NCBI GenBank assembly: GCA_937898715.1
Contig: CALEKA010000094.1
Span: 1-42,253 of the forward strand
Direction of reading: 5' to 3'
Source of the DNA: an uncultured Prevotella sp.
Lineage (GTDB): Bacteria > Bacteroidota > Bacteroidia > Bacteroidales > Bacteroidaceae
Length of the DNA: 42,253 nucleotides
Position numbers and translations under genes: made by a program. Shown piece by piece: positions 26,660 to 34,848 of this stretch. How positions within the stretch are numbered: position 1 is the first letter of the stretch; the number at the start of each line of letters is the position of its first letter. The notes beneath the pieces are model-generated. The model searched no databases and was not told the DNA's origin. It saw only the letters and a program-made list of their open reading frames with translations.

Positions 26660-26725
26660 ATGTCATACAACTCAGTTCTTAATATGTTTTGTTGGCGTAG
26701 CTTACAACTCTTTGTCGTAAGCTGA
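26660..26725 (+). CDS. trpL: trp leader peptide (21 codons)
   Basis: A short frame, MSYNSVLNMFCWRSLQLFVV plus a final Ser, runs from ATG at 26660 to TGA at 26723-26725. It has a single Trp codon, codon 12 at 26693-26695, placed just before the first pairing region of the attenuator. It starts about 23 nt after the predicted transcription start. Its function would be to measure charged tRNA-Trp. An internal ATG at 26684 is an alternative start that still includes the Trp codon. Recognition rests on position and the surrounding RNA structure, not on protein similarity. Confidence 0.75.
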   Translation: MSYNSVLNMFCWRSLQLFVVS

Positions 26726-26773
26726 CTCTATATACCCCTAAAGAAATGCCATAGTTGATTATGATATCCCAAA

Positions 26774-26819
26774 GGCGGCTCGTCAGAACTTACGACGAAG
26801 CCGCCATTTTTATTATTTT
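26774..26819 (+). terminator. Intrinsic terminator of the trp attenuator
   Basis: GGCGGCTCGTC (26774-26784) pairs with GACGAAGCCGCC (26794-26805) with one bulged base and a 9-nt loop. ATTTTTATTATTTT follows. It lies between the leader peptide and trpB, so termination here would shut off the operon when tryptophan is plentiful. Confidence 0.9.
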
Positions 26820-26942
26820 CCGACTAAGCATTTGTATTAAAAAGGGGAACTACTCGTAGCAGCACATAGAGTATTCCACGTCAGAGACTAATTGAAGGCT
26901 GAAACAAATGTAAATCGAAACAATCCAAAACTTACACAAAAT

Positions 26943-28145
26943 ATGAGCCAATACGACGTAACAGACAATGGCTACTTCGGAAGATACGGAGGAGCCTACA
27001 TCCCAGAAATACTACAGAAATGCGTAGAAGAACTAAGAGAGAACTATCGAAAGGTACTCGATAGCGAGGATTTCAAACAAGAATTTGCAGACCTCCTCCG
27101 CGATTACGTCGGACGTCCTTCCCCACTCTATCTCTCCAAGAATCTTAGCAAGATCCATGGATGTAAGATTTACCTGAAACGTGAAGACCTCAATCATACA
27201 GGTGCACACAAGATCAACAATGCCATAGGTCAGATTCTCCTTGCTCGCAGAATGGGCAAGAAACGCATCGTAGCCGAGACTGGAGCTGGACAACATGGCG
27301 TTGCTACAGCTACAGTATGCGCTCTGATGGGCATGCCCTGCGTGGTCTATATGGGAGCGCTCGATGTAAAAAGACAACGCCCCAACGTAGAAAAGATGAA
27401 ACTTCTCGGAGCTAAGGTCGTGGCTGTAGAAAGCGGAAACCAAACACTTAAGGACGCCTGCAACGAGGCTATTCGCGATTGGTGCTGTCATCCCGAAGAC
27501 ACATTCTATCTTATTGGTTCTACAATGGGACCACATCCCTACCCTGATCTGGTGGCACGCCTTCAGAGCGTCATCAGCGCTGAAATTCGCAAGCAACTGC
27601 AGGAAAAAGAAGGACGTCCCACACCCGACTACTTAGTGGCTTGCATCGGTGGTGGTTCAAACGCAGCAGGTACTATATTCAATTTTCTTGATGACAAGGA
27701 CGTAAAAATCGTCTATGCCGAAGCTGGCGGTAAAGGCGTTGATTCGGGACTGACAGCAGCTACCCTCAATATTGGTGAAGAAGGTGTTCTTCATGGATTC
27801 CGATCGCTCGTAATTCAAGATGAAGACGGACAGATCGTTGAGCCCTATTCCATCTCAGCAGGATTGGACTACCCTGGAATCGGACCGCTCCATGCCCACT
27901 TAGTAAAGACAGGTAGAGCACAAGCATTGGCTATCAATGATGACGAAGCTCTTGCTGCAGCTTACGAACTCAATCGCTTGGATGGCATTCTCCCCGCATT
28001 AGAGTCGGCCCACGCTCTTGGTGCCCTTCATCGTCTTCATTTCAAGCCCACTGACATCGTGGTGCTCACCCTTTCAGGAAGAGGCGATAAGGATATGGAC
28101 ACTTATCTGAAATATGCATCTCAATATGCTCCTACAGAAAAGTAA
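26943..28145 (+). CDS. trpB: Tryptophan synthase beta chain
   Basis: TrpB is the PLP enzyme that condenses indole with serine. The PLP lysine is K90 in HTGAHKINNAIGQ, and the phosphate-binding loop is CIGGGSNAAGTIFNF (about 234-248). GGAYIPEIL and the C-terminal LSGRGDKDMDTY are typical. From the ATG at 26943 the protein is 400 residues, the usual length. A TTG 51 bases upstream would add a non-conserved tail. It is the first structural gene behind the attenuator and is separated from its partner trpA, which closes the operon. Confidence 0.97.
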   Translation: MSQYDVTDNGYFGRYGGAYIPEILQKCVEELRENYRKVLDSEDFKQEFADLLRDYVGRPSPLYLSKNLSKIHGCKIYLKREDLNHTGAHKINNAIGQILLARRMGKKRIVAETGAGQHGVATATVCALMGMPCVVYMGALDVKRQRPNVEKMKLLGAKVVAVESGNQTLKDACNEAIRDWCCHPEDTFYLIGSTMGPHPYPDLVARLQSVISAEIRKQLQEKEGRPTPDYLVACIGGGSNAAGTIFNFLDDKDVKIVYAEAGGKGVDSGLTAATLNIGEEGVLHGFRSLVIQDEDGQIVEPYSISAGLDYPGIGPLHAHLVKTGRAQALAINDDEALAAAYELNRLDGILPALESAHALGALHRLHFKPTDIVVLTLSGRGDKDMDTYLKYASQYAPTEK

Positions 28146-28169
28146 CAAAGCAAAGTAAAGACCCTAACT

Positions 28170-29600
28170 ATGAATTCTATTAAGAATACGTTCCATTATA
28201 AAGTGAAAGCCATCAAGCTGCCTGGCGACTTGAGCACTCCCGTGAGCACCTATCTTAAAGTGCGCGACCTCTTTGCTCAAAGCGCTTTGATGGAAAGCTC
28301 TGACTATCACGGCTCCGAAAACAATAAATCGTTTATCGGATTGCAACCCATTGCGTCTTTTAGTGTGAGTCATAGCAAAGCCATATTCAACCTGCCCGAC
28401 AATACTTCCATCGAACGAGATATAACATCCTCTTACAACGTGGCCGATGCTTTTGAAGACTTTATCGAACTATTTCACGTTGAAGGAGAAGATAGTGGCT
28501 ATTGTGGACTCTATGGGTATACCTCTTTCAATGCCATCCGCTACTTCGAAAATATCTCAGTAAAAGATAGCAAAGAAGCACGTAATGACGCCCCAGACAT
28601 TCATTACATTCTCTACAAATACCTACTCGTATTCAATGATTTCAGTAGCGAACTCAAATTATTGGAGATGCTTACGGATGGCGAGCAGAGTGGAGCAGAC
28701 CGCATAGTACGAGCAGTAATGAGTCGAAACTACGCCACTTATGCATTCCATGCTGTTGGCCCTACCACTTCTCCGCTTACAGACGAAGAACACAAAGCCA
28801 ACATTCGTCGAGGCATAGCACACTGCAAGCGAGGAGACGTATTCCAGATTGTGCTCTCACGACGTTTCATTCAGAAATATCAAGGCGACGACTTTGAACT
28901 TTATCGTGCTCTACGTCGAATAAATCCTTCACCTTACCTCTTCTATTTCGACTTTGGTGGATTCCGTATCTTCGGTTCTTCACCTGAGACACATTGCCGC
29001 ATAGAAGATAATGGCATGGCTTACATCGACCCCATCGCTGGAACGACTCGTCGTCAAGGCACACGTGCAGCAGACCTTAAAGCAGCACAAGCTCTTTTGG
29101 ATGATCCTAAAGAAAATGCTGAACATACAATGCTTGTAGACTTGGCACGCAACGACTTAAACCGACACTGCACTGGTGTAAAAGTAGATTTTCTGAAAGA
29201 CACACAATTCTACAGCCACGTAATACACCTCGTGAGCAGAGTAAGCGGGAACGTTCGTCCTGGTACAAATCCCATCAAGCTTCTGGCCGATACGTTCCCT
29301 GCTGGTACATTAAGCGGTGCACCTAAAGTACGTGCATTACAGCTTATCAGCGAATACGAGCCACACAATAGAGGAGCATATGGAGGTTGCATCGGATTTA
29401 TCGGACTGAATGGAACGCTCAATCAGGCCATTACCATCCGCTCGTTTGTAAGCCGTAATGGTGAACTTTGGTTTCAAGCTGGAGGTGGCATCGTAGCCGC
29501 AAGCAATGAAGAATACGAGCTGCAAGAGGTCAATAACAAACTTGGAGCCCTTCGTAAAGCCATAGAGATAGCAGAAACCAATCAAAACGAAGAAGCATGA
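28170..29600 (+). CDS. trpE: Anthranilate synthase component I
   Basis: TrpE converts chorismate to anthranilate with ammonia from TrpG. The chorismate-binding domain shows FQIVLSRRF, YLFYFDFGGFRIFGSSPE, IDPIAGTTRRQGT, LVDLARNDLNRHC and FPAGTLSGAPKVRAL. The N-terminal feedback motif LLES appears as LMESSDYHG at about residues 33-41, so tryptophan inhibition is expected. The length of 476 residues is normal. Its stop overlaps the trpG start in an ATGA junction, giving translational coupling of the two subunits. Confidence 0.97.
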   Translation: MNSIKNTFHYKVKAIKLPGDLSTPVSTYLKVRDLFAQSALMESSDYHGSENNKSFIGLQPIASFSVSHSKAIFNLPDNTSIERDITSSYNVADAFEDFIELFHVEGEDSGYCGLYGYTSFNAIRYFENISVKDSKEARNDAPDIHYILYKYLLVFNDFSSELKLLEMLTDGEQSGADRIVRAVMSRNYATYAFHAVGPTTSPLTDEEHKANIRRGIAHCKRGDVFQIVLSRRFIQKYQGDDFELYRALRRINPSPYLFYFDFGGFRIFGSSPETHCRIEDNGMAYIDPIAGTTRRQGTRAADLKAAQALLDDPKENAEHTMLVDLARNDLNRHCTGVKVDFLKDTQFYSHVIHLVSRVSGNVRPGTNPIKLLADTFPAGTLSGAPKVRALQLISEYEPHNRGAYGGCIGFIGLNGTLNQAITIRSFVSRNGELWFQAGGGIVAASNEEYELQEVNNKLGALRKAIEIAETNQNEEA

Positions 29601-30160
29601 AAATTTTTATAGTCGACAACTACGATTCTTTCACATACAATCTGTTCCAATACATAGAGGAAGAAGGCGCTGAGGTCTGTGTAAAACGCAATGATCAGTT
29701 CTCGATCGACGAGATTGAAGCTTACGACAAGATTGTGCTTTCACCAGGTCCTGGCATTCCCGATGAAGCCGGCCTTCTCAAAGCCGTCATCCAACATTAT
29801 GCGCCAACAAAGCCCATTCTCGGCGTATGCTTAGGCGAGCAGGCTATTGGCGAAGTATTTGGCGCAAAACTCTTTAATTTGCCCAAAGTATTCCATGGTG
29901 TACAGACACCCGTTAAGATTACTGCTGATGACTATATATTCCAGTCTCTTCCGCAGACCATTGACGTAGGTCGTTACCACTCTTGGGTTGTAAGTAAAGA
30001 AGATTTTCCATCATGTTTGGAAATAACAGCCATCAGCGAAGAAGGACAAATTATGGGCCTTCGCCACAAACAATACGACGTACATGGCATTCAATTCCAT
30101 CCCGAATCCATCCTTACTCCCCTCGGACACGAAATGATTCGAAACTTCGTTAATCATTAA
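29597..30160 (+). CDS. trpG: Anthranilate synthase component II (glutamine amidotransferase)
   Basis: This class I glutamine amidotransferase (187 residues) supplies ammonia to TrpE. The nucleophile is C78 in GVCLGEQAIGEVF, and the distal His and Glu lie in GIQFHPESILTP (about 164-175). The oxyanion region LSPGPGIPDEAG is intact. The residue after the nucleophile motif is Glu (CLGEQ) where many TrpG proteins have His (CLGHQ). That position is not part of the catalytic triad, so activity is expected. The gene overlaps trpE by 4 bp. Its gene context argues for TrpG rather than a free-standing PabA, though it might serve both. Confidence 0.95.
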   Translation: MKIFIVDNYDSFTYNLFQYIEEEGAEVCVKRNDQFSIDEIEAYDKIVLSPGPGIPDEAGLLKAVIQHYAPTKPILGVCLGEQAIGEVFGAKLFNLPKVFHGVQTPVKITADDYIFQSLPQTIDVGRYHSWVVSKEDFPSCLEITAISEEGQIMGLRHKQYDVHGIQFHPESILTPLGHEMIRNFVNH

Positions 30161-30174
30161 GATTTGACTCTCCT

Positions 30175-31170
30175 ATGAAAGCTATACTTGACAAACTATT
30201 TCAACACGCCATACTCTCTCGAGAAGAAGCACATCAATTGCTTCTCAACGTAGCCGATAAGCAATACAACGAAGCGCAGACAGCAGCACTTCTCACAGTA
30301 TACAGAATGCGCGATATTCATGTAGAAGAACTACTTGGATTTCGTGATGCCTTGATAGAGCGCGCTCGCCACATTGACCTATCCGATTATCATGCACTCG
30401 ACATTGTGGGAACAGGAGGCGATGGAAAGAATACATTCAACATATCCACTTGCGCTTGCTTTGTAGTGGCAGGTGCTGGTTACAAAGTAGCAAAGCACGG
30501 CAACTATGGTGCATCATCTGTAAGTGGAGCTAGCACTGTGCTTGAACAACATGGTGTAAAATTCACCAACGAAGAAGACAAATTGCGCAATAGCATCGAC
30601 TCTTGTGGCATAGCTTATCTTCATGCTCCTCTCTTCCACCCAGCATTAGCTACAGTAGCTCCACTTCGACGTGCATTGGGAGTAAAGACCATTTTCAATC
30701 TCCTTGGACCATTGGTTAATCCTTCGGGCACAGCTTGCCAACTACTTGGCGTGGCCGACCTCCAACAGATGCGATTATACACCAACACTTTGCAGCAAAT
30801 AGGCATTGGATTCACCGTAGTCAACACCTTAGATGGATACGACGAAATTTCACTAACAGACGACTTCAAGATTGTATCCAATCATTCTGAAAGCATTTTC
30901 TCGCCTAAGCAACTCGGTCTTCAAACCGTTGATCAACAGGAACTTTATGGTGGGAAAACGGCAGAAGAAGCACGTAGAATATTCGACAATGTTCTCAAGG
31001 GATGTGCCACTTCATCACAGACGCAGGTTGTTCTAATCAATGCTGCAGCGGGCATTCACACGATATGTCCAGATAAAGATCTCCCTACATGCATTGAAGA
31101 AGCACGAGCATCCCTATTAAGCGGCAAAGCCTTAAAGACTTTTGAGAAATTCGTACAACTAAACTCTTGA
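30175..31170 (+). CDS. trpD: Anthranilate phosphoribosyltransferase
   Basis: TrpD joins anthranilate to PRPP. The glycine-rich PRPP site DIVGTGGDGKNTFNIST is present, followed by KHGNYGASSVSGASTVLE and the RRALGVKTIFNLLGPLVNPS segment, all diagnostic of the family. The 331-residue length is typical of the stand-alone enzyme, not fused to TrpG. It starts 14 bp after trpG. Confidence 0.97.
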   Translation: MKAILDKLFQHAILSREEAHQLLLNVADKQYNEAQTAALLTVYRMRDIHVEELLGFRDALIERARHIDLSDYHALDIVGTGGDGKNTFNISTCACFVVAGAGYKVAKHGNYGASSVSGASTVLEQHGVKFTNEEDKLRNSIDSCGIAYLHAPLFHPALATVAPLRRALGVKTIFNLLGPLVNPSGTACQLLGVADLQQMRLYTNTLQQIGIGFTVVNTLDGYDEISLTDDFKIVSNHSESIFSPKQLGLQTVDQQELYGGKTAEEARRIFDNVLKGCATSSQTQVVLINAAAGIHTICPDKDLPTCIEEARASLLSGKALKTFEKFVQLNS

Positions 31171-31185
31171 TTCATCCCTCTCCCT

Positions 31186-31971
31186 ATGAGCCAAAATATC
31201 TTATCTGAAATCATAGCACACAAGCGTATAGAAGTGGCAGAAGCACGCACAAAAGTTCCTCAACAAGAACTTGAGAAGGCGATTGCAGATTTGCCTCCCG
31301 TACGAAGTTTGCGTCACTCACTTGAAACACACCGCGGAGGTATTATCTCTGAGTTCAAACGTCGTTCCCCATCCAAAGACTGGATTCGTCGAGAAGCTCA
31401 TGTAGAAGACATCATACCTCAGTACGAAGCCGCAGGTGCTGCTGCCTTATCAATTCTGACGGATCACAACTACTTTGGAGGAACGCTTGATGATGTGCGT
31501 CGTGCTCGTCCAATAACCACCCTTCCCATTCTTCGCAAAGAGTTTGTAGTTGATGAATATCAGTTGCTTGAAGCTCGCGCCGCAGGAGCCGATGCTTGTC
31601 TGCTCATAGCAGCTGCCATCGGGAATAAGAGGTGCCACGAACTTGCAGCATTTGCCCATGAAGTGGGACTTGAAGTGATTCTGGAGATTCATAGCAAAGA
31701 AGAATTAGAGGCTTACAGTCCTTGCATCGATGTGATTGGTGTGAACAATCGAAATCTCAAGACTTTCAAGACCTCGCCTACTCAGTCAGAAGAACTTTTT
31801 CCCTTACTGCCATCAGGACCATTGCCTATCTCTGAGAGCGGACTCTTGCAGCCTCAGATAGCGCGTCATCTACAAACCATTGGCTATAAAGGTTTCCTCA
31901 TAGGCGAAGCTTTCATGTCGAGCAACCAACCTGGAGAAAGATTAAAGCAATACATTGAAGAATTATCATGA
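31186..31971 (+). CDS. trpC: Indole-3-glycerol phosphate synthase
   Basis: This TIM-barrel enzyme forms indole-3-glycerol phosphate. Motifs are ISEFKRRSPSKDWIR with the catalytic lysine, SILTDHNYFGGTL, LRKEFVVDEYQLLEARAAGAD in two strands, VIGVNNRNLKTF and SESGLLQP. At 261 residues it is monofunctional; the TrpF function is encoded by the next gene. The stop overlaps the trpF start (ATGA). Confidence 0.97.
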   Translation: MSQNILSEIIAHKRIEVAEARTKVPQQELEKAIADLPPVRSLRHSLETHRGGIISEFKRRSPSKDWIRREAHVEDIIPQYEAAGAAALSILTDHNYFGGTLDDVRRARPITTLPILRKEFVVDEYQLLEARAAGADACLLIAAAIGNKRCHELAAFAHEVGLEVILEIHSKEELEAYSPCIDVIGVNNRNLKTFKTSPTQSEELFPLLPSGPLPISESGLLQPQIARHLQTIGYKGFLIGEAFMSSNQPGERLKQYIEELS

Positions 31972-32582
31972 TTATCAAAGTATGTGGCATGCGAGATACG
32001 TCCAATATCCGTGCCATCGAACAAGCTGGTCCCGACTGGATGGGATTCATTTTTTACCCTCCTTCTCCGCGTTATGTTAGCGAACTGCCTGATTATATTC
32101 CAGATAGCGTTATACGAGTAGGAGTGTTCGTTCACCCGAAATTTCAGGACGTGATTCAACATGTAAAAGACTTTCACCTACAAACAGTTCAGCTACATGG
32201 GAAGGCATCTCCCGAAATGTGTCAAAGCTTTCGAGAGAAAGGTATCAAAGTGATCAGAGCTGTACCCGTGACCGAGACTTTTGTGAGTGAAACCGCTGAA
32301 TATGTAGGAAAAGTAGATTATTTCCTATTTGATACCCCTACCCTTAAGTTTGGTGGTAGCGGACAAAGCTACGATTGGAGTTTACTCTCAAGATACCCAG
32401 GTCCAACGCCATTCTTACTTAGTGGAGGACTTTCACCCGATTCTGTTAGTTCTCTGCAAAAATTCCACCATCCATGCTTAGTGGGTTACGACATCAACAG
32501 CGGATTTGAAATAAGTCCTGCTATAAAAGACGTAGCTTCAGTAAAAAAATTCATCGATCAAATTAAAACCACGCAACCATGA
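31968..32582 (+). CDS. trpF: Phosphoribosylanthranilate isomerase
   Basis: TrpF performs the Amadori rearrangement of phosphoribosylanthranilate. The catalytic Cys lies in the N-terminal IIKVCGMRD, and later strands include DWMGFIFYPPSPRYV, TVQLHG, YFLFDTP with the general acid Asp, and FLLSGGLSPDSV. The length of 204 residues is normal. It overlaps both neighbours by 4 bp, which indicates strongly coupled translation across trpC, trpF and trpA. Confidence 0.96.
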   Translation: MIIKVCGMRDTSNIRAIEQAGPDWMGFIFYPPSPRYVSELPDYIPDSVIRVGVFVHPKFQDVIQHVKDFHLQTVQLHGKASPEMCQSFREKGIKVIRAVPVTETFVSETAEYVGKVDYFLFDTPTLKFGGSGQSYDWSLLSRYPGPTPFLLSGGLSPDSVSSLQKFHHPCLVGYDINSGFEISPAIKDVASVKKFIDQIKTTQP

Positions 32583-33352
32583 ATCGCATACAACAGCTTT
32601 TCCACAACAAGAAAGAGAATATTCTATCAGTATACTTTTGTGCTGGTCATCCAACTCTCGAATCTACTATACCCAACATCAAAGCCTTGCAAAACGGTGG
32701 AATAGATATGGTAGAAATTGGCATACCATTTAGCGACCCATTGGCCGATGGGCCTACCATTCAAGGAGCAGCATCCAAAGCTCTAAAAAACGGAATGAGC
32801 CTACACAAGCTCTTCGATCAACTCGAAAACGTTCGTCAAAGCGTCAGTATGCCACTTATCCTCATGGGATATCTCAATCCCATCCTACACTACGGATATG
32901 AAGATTTCTGCCGTAGGTGTCAGGAAGTAGGCATCGATGGACTCATCATACCTGATCTCCCTTTTGATCGATTTCAATTGGAATATGCCGATATCACGAA
33001 GCGCTACGGACTTGAACTCATCTTTCTCGTCACGCCAGAGACTCCTGAAACACGCATTCGCGAAATCGATGCCCATAGTTCTGGCTTTATCTATGCCGTA
33101 AGTTCTGCATCCGTCACGGGGGCACAACAATCATTCTCAGATGCCAAGCAAGCCTACTTTGCTCGTTTGCAAAGCATGCACTTAAATAATCCTCTACTCG
33201 TTGGCTTCGGCATTTCCAACAAAGCCACACGAGAAGCTGCTTGTGCTTACACATCAGGAGTTATCGTCGGCTCAAAATTCGTCACATTACTTTCTGAATC
33301 TCCCTCGCCCGATGTTGCTGTGGAAAAGCTCATTAAGGCGCTTGAAGAATAG
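32579..33352 (+). CDS. trpA: Tryptophan synthase alpha chain
   Basis: TrpA cleaves indole-3-glycerol phosphate and channels indole to TrpB. Catalytic residues E46 and D57 lie in MVEIGIPFSDPLADGP, matching E49 and D60 of the enteric enzyme with a constant offset. GLIIPDLPFD, IYAVSSASVTGAQ and LLVGFGISN follow as expected. At 257 residues it is slightly short but complete. It closes the operon. No convincing terminator hairpin with a T-run follows; the spacer instead contains the 22-bp repeat array. Confidence 0.96.
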   Translation: MNRIQQLFHNKKENILSVYFCAGHPTLESTIPNIKALQNGGIDMVEIGIPFSDPLADGPTIQGAASKALKNGMSLHKLFDQLENVRQSVSMPLILMGYLNPILHYGYEDFCRRCQEVGIDGLIIPDLPFDRFQLEYADITKRYGLELIFLVTPETPETRIREIDAHSSGFIYAVSSASVTGAQQSFSDAKQAYFARLQSMHLNNPLLVGFGISNKATREAACAYTSGVIVGSKFVTLLSESPSPDVAVEKLIKALEE

Positions 33353-33985
33353 CATTTCTGCCCCTACTTCTCTTATAGAGGTAGTATCTCACAGAACATC
33401 AAGACGTTTACAAATAAGTATCTTACCGTTTGCAATTGTACATCATACCATTTGCGAATAACCATCTTATCGTTTGCGAACGTACATCTTTTCATCGTAC
33501 ACCGGGCGGTGGCAATGCTGCCACCGGGCGGTGGTAATGCTGCCACCGGGCGGTGGCAATGCTGCCACTGGGCGGTGGCAATGCTGCCACTGGGCGGTGT
33601 ACGATGGCTAAGTCTTCATGAAGAAATGGAAAAACCTTCATGAAGAAACGGAAAAACCTTCGTTTTAACCGGGTAAGAACGATGTTCGGAGTACATTACA
33701 AACTAAGTCAAGGCACATTATTCACGATGAGGAAATTCGATAGTTTTCTACACGTTAAAGATAGCTCGAACTTACCCGCAGAAGTAGCAGAAAATACGCA
33801 TCAACATCACTGATCCTACGAGTCTAAACATAGTACCCTAACAATCTTCATCACTGACTATCAGGAATGAAAATTGTTAGGGTATCCATATCTTTATGTC
33901 TCTACAATGGACAAGAATGCACTTTTTGCAAGGATTGCTTTCACAAAAATGCGTATCCAAAGAGAATTCTAAAAACTAAATGTTA
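33353..33985. other. Long non-coding spacer after trpA
   Basis: This spacer contains the 22-bp laddered array (33405-33668). Short open frames cross it, but a 22-bp unit is not a multiple of three, so conserved coding is unlikely. From 33669 to 33985 I see no gene, clear terminator or promoter, only short A/T-rich sequence with a CCTAACAATCTTCAT/ATGAAAATTGTTAGG-like inverted pair near 33836-33882. Confidence 0.6.
33405..33668. repeat. 22-bp laddered tandem repeat array (locus 2)
   Basis: Twelve contiguous 22-bp steps can be laid out from 33405. Steps 1-4 share an A/T-rich pattern (CGTTTGC...TACATC). Steps 5-9 are GC-rich (ATGCTGCCAC then GGGCGGTGG). Steps 10-12 share AATGG...CTTCATGAAGA. Each block passes into the next without breaking the 22-bp register. 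The GC-rich block is bounded by an 11-bp perfect inverted repeat, CATCGTACACC (33493-33503) and GGTGTACGATG (33596-33606). Each GC-rich unit can fold as GGTGGCA/TGCCACC around a 4-nt loop. Confidence 0.88.
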
Positions 33986-34621
33986 TCAGTCTTCGTCATC
34001 ATCTACCTCGACCGTAATCACCTTTTTGTTAGAAACAAGGCCCGCAACTTTCGCTGCATGCTTGAAAATATAGTTCTTACGATCAATCGTGTGCTTACGG
34101 AACTTTCCACTTATGCGCTGCAACTTCGTACCATTCTTTGACAAGGCTGCTTCGTCCGTAATCCAATTTTCAGCACGACGATCATCATCAAAATCACCCG
34201 CAGTCACTTCGGGATCGTAACGATAGTGCAATCGACGCATTGTTGCAGTGAAACTACCATCCTTTACACGGAACACAAGTTGATAATAGAACTTCACTCG
34301 ATGTATCTGCCAATTTGTACGTTTGAAGTACATATATTCCTCAATACTGGCAGCTATTATTCCACTATCTGGACTAACTTCAGTAATGCGAGATTGCGGG
34401 AGCTGGTCTGGGCCATCAATCAATTCTCTCTGTACGAAACTGCGCAAAGAATCCATGATTTCTGCTTTCGACTTCTTTGCGATGCTGTATTCCGCATCGA
34501 ATTGTACATACCCATTTACCGTAGGAACAGCACCTGCCAGATAGCGTTTCATGTCTGTAGTATTCTGTGCCATAGCAGGCAACGAAAGCAAAAGCATCAA
34601 AGCAAAAAGGACTTTCTTCAT
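33986..34621 (-). CDS. Exported DUF4468-like protein
   Basis: The 211-residue protein starts at the ATG at 34621 with a clear signal peptide (KKVLFALMLLLSLPAMAQ). The mature part resembles the Bacteroidota DUF4468 family, which has a TBP-like fold and unknown function: FDAEYSIAKKSKAEIMDSL, an EYMYFKRTNWQIHRVKFYYQ strand pair, and a conserved MRRLHYRYD. It ends in an acidic tail (EVDDDED). Twelve further upstream codons in frame precede the signal peptide and are unlikely to be translated. It has its own promoter-like box, and the rpsP terminator separates it from rpsP. Confidence 0.75.
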   Translation of the reverse strand: MKKVLFALMLLLSLPAMAQNTTDMKRYLAGAVPTVNGYVQFDAEYSIAKKSKAEIMDSLRSFVQRELIDGPDQLPQSRITEVSPDSGIIAASIEEYMYFKRTNWQIHRVKFYYQLVFRVKDGSFTATMRRLHYRYDPEVTAGDFDDDRRAENWITDEAALSKNGTKLQRISGKFRKHTIDRKNYIFKHAAKVAGLVSNKKVITVEVDDDED

Positions 34622-34654
34622 AATGTGATTTCTTAAGTTTATAGTTTCGATTGA

Positions 34655-34662
34655 CAAAGTTA
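34655..34662 (-). promoter_or_regulatory. Candidate -7 element for the DUF4468-like gene
   Basis: On the minus strand it reads TAACTTTG, a consensus -7 box, 34 bp upstream of the ATG. A TTTT stands 19 bp upstream where TTTG would be expected. Confidence 0.6.
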
Positions 34663-34763
34663 GTGCAAACAGAATGTATAAAAAAGAGAATCTTGAACTT
34701 TTTTCTTTCAGAAGATTCTTTAAAGTAAGTTTGTAAATTAGCTAAGTCGGAGTTGGCCACAAA

Positions 34764-34806
34764 CTAAAAAAGGAACATGTTGACTCGAAAGCCGTCCATG
34801 TTCCTT
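34764..34806 (-). terminator. Intrinsic terminator of rpsP
   Basis: On the minus strand AAGGAACATG (34797-34806) pairs with CATGTTCCTT (34770-34779) across a 17-nt loop and runs straight into TTTTTTAG. It lies 43 bp after the rpsP stop. Confidence 0.85.
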
Positions 34807-34848
34807 ATAATTTTGTCCTTTTTTGATAATCGGACTTTAGCGAATAGA

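Larger units (their letters stand above)
26637..26819 (+). ncRNA. trp operon attenuator leader RNA (Bacteroid-trp-like)
   Basis: The leader contains mutually exclusive stems. Region 1 (AGCTTAC, 26699-26705) can pair with 26717-26723. Region 2 (26710-26726) can instead pair with 26782-26800: CTTTGTCGTAAG with its partner (one G-U), plus CTGAC/GTCAG, 17 bp with a 2-nt bulge. That pairing overlaps the terminator stem (26774-26805). Ribosome stalling at the Trp codon (26693-26695) covers region 1, frees region 2 and prevents termination. A conserved Bacteroid-trp RNA motif has been described upstream of trp genes in this phylum. Membership is likely but was not computed. Confidence 0.85.

Noticed and set aside
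26892..26942. TTG start of trpB giving a 17-residue extension
   Set aside because: TrpB proteins of this clade begin near the SQYDVTDNGYFG segment. The ATG at 26943 is better.
33452..33643. Open frame across the repeat array as a small gene
   Set aside because: It consists largely of the 22-bp repeat read in shifting frames and has no start context or similarity; 22 is not a multiple of three.
33405..33668. CRISPR array
   Set aside because: Units are contiguous 22-mers without a constant repeat separated by unique spacers, and no cas genes are nearby.
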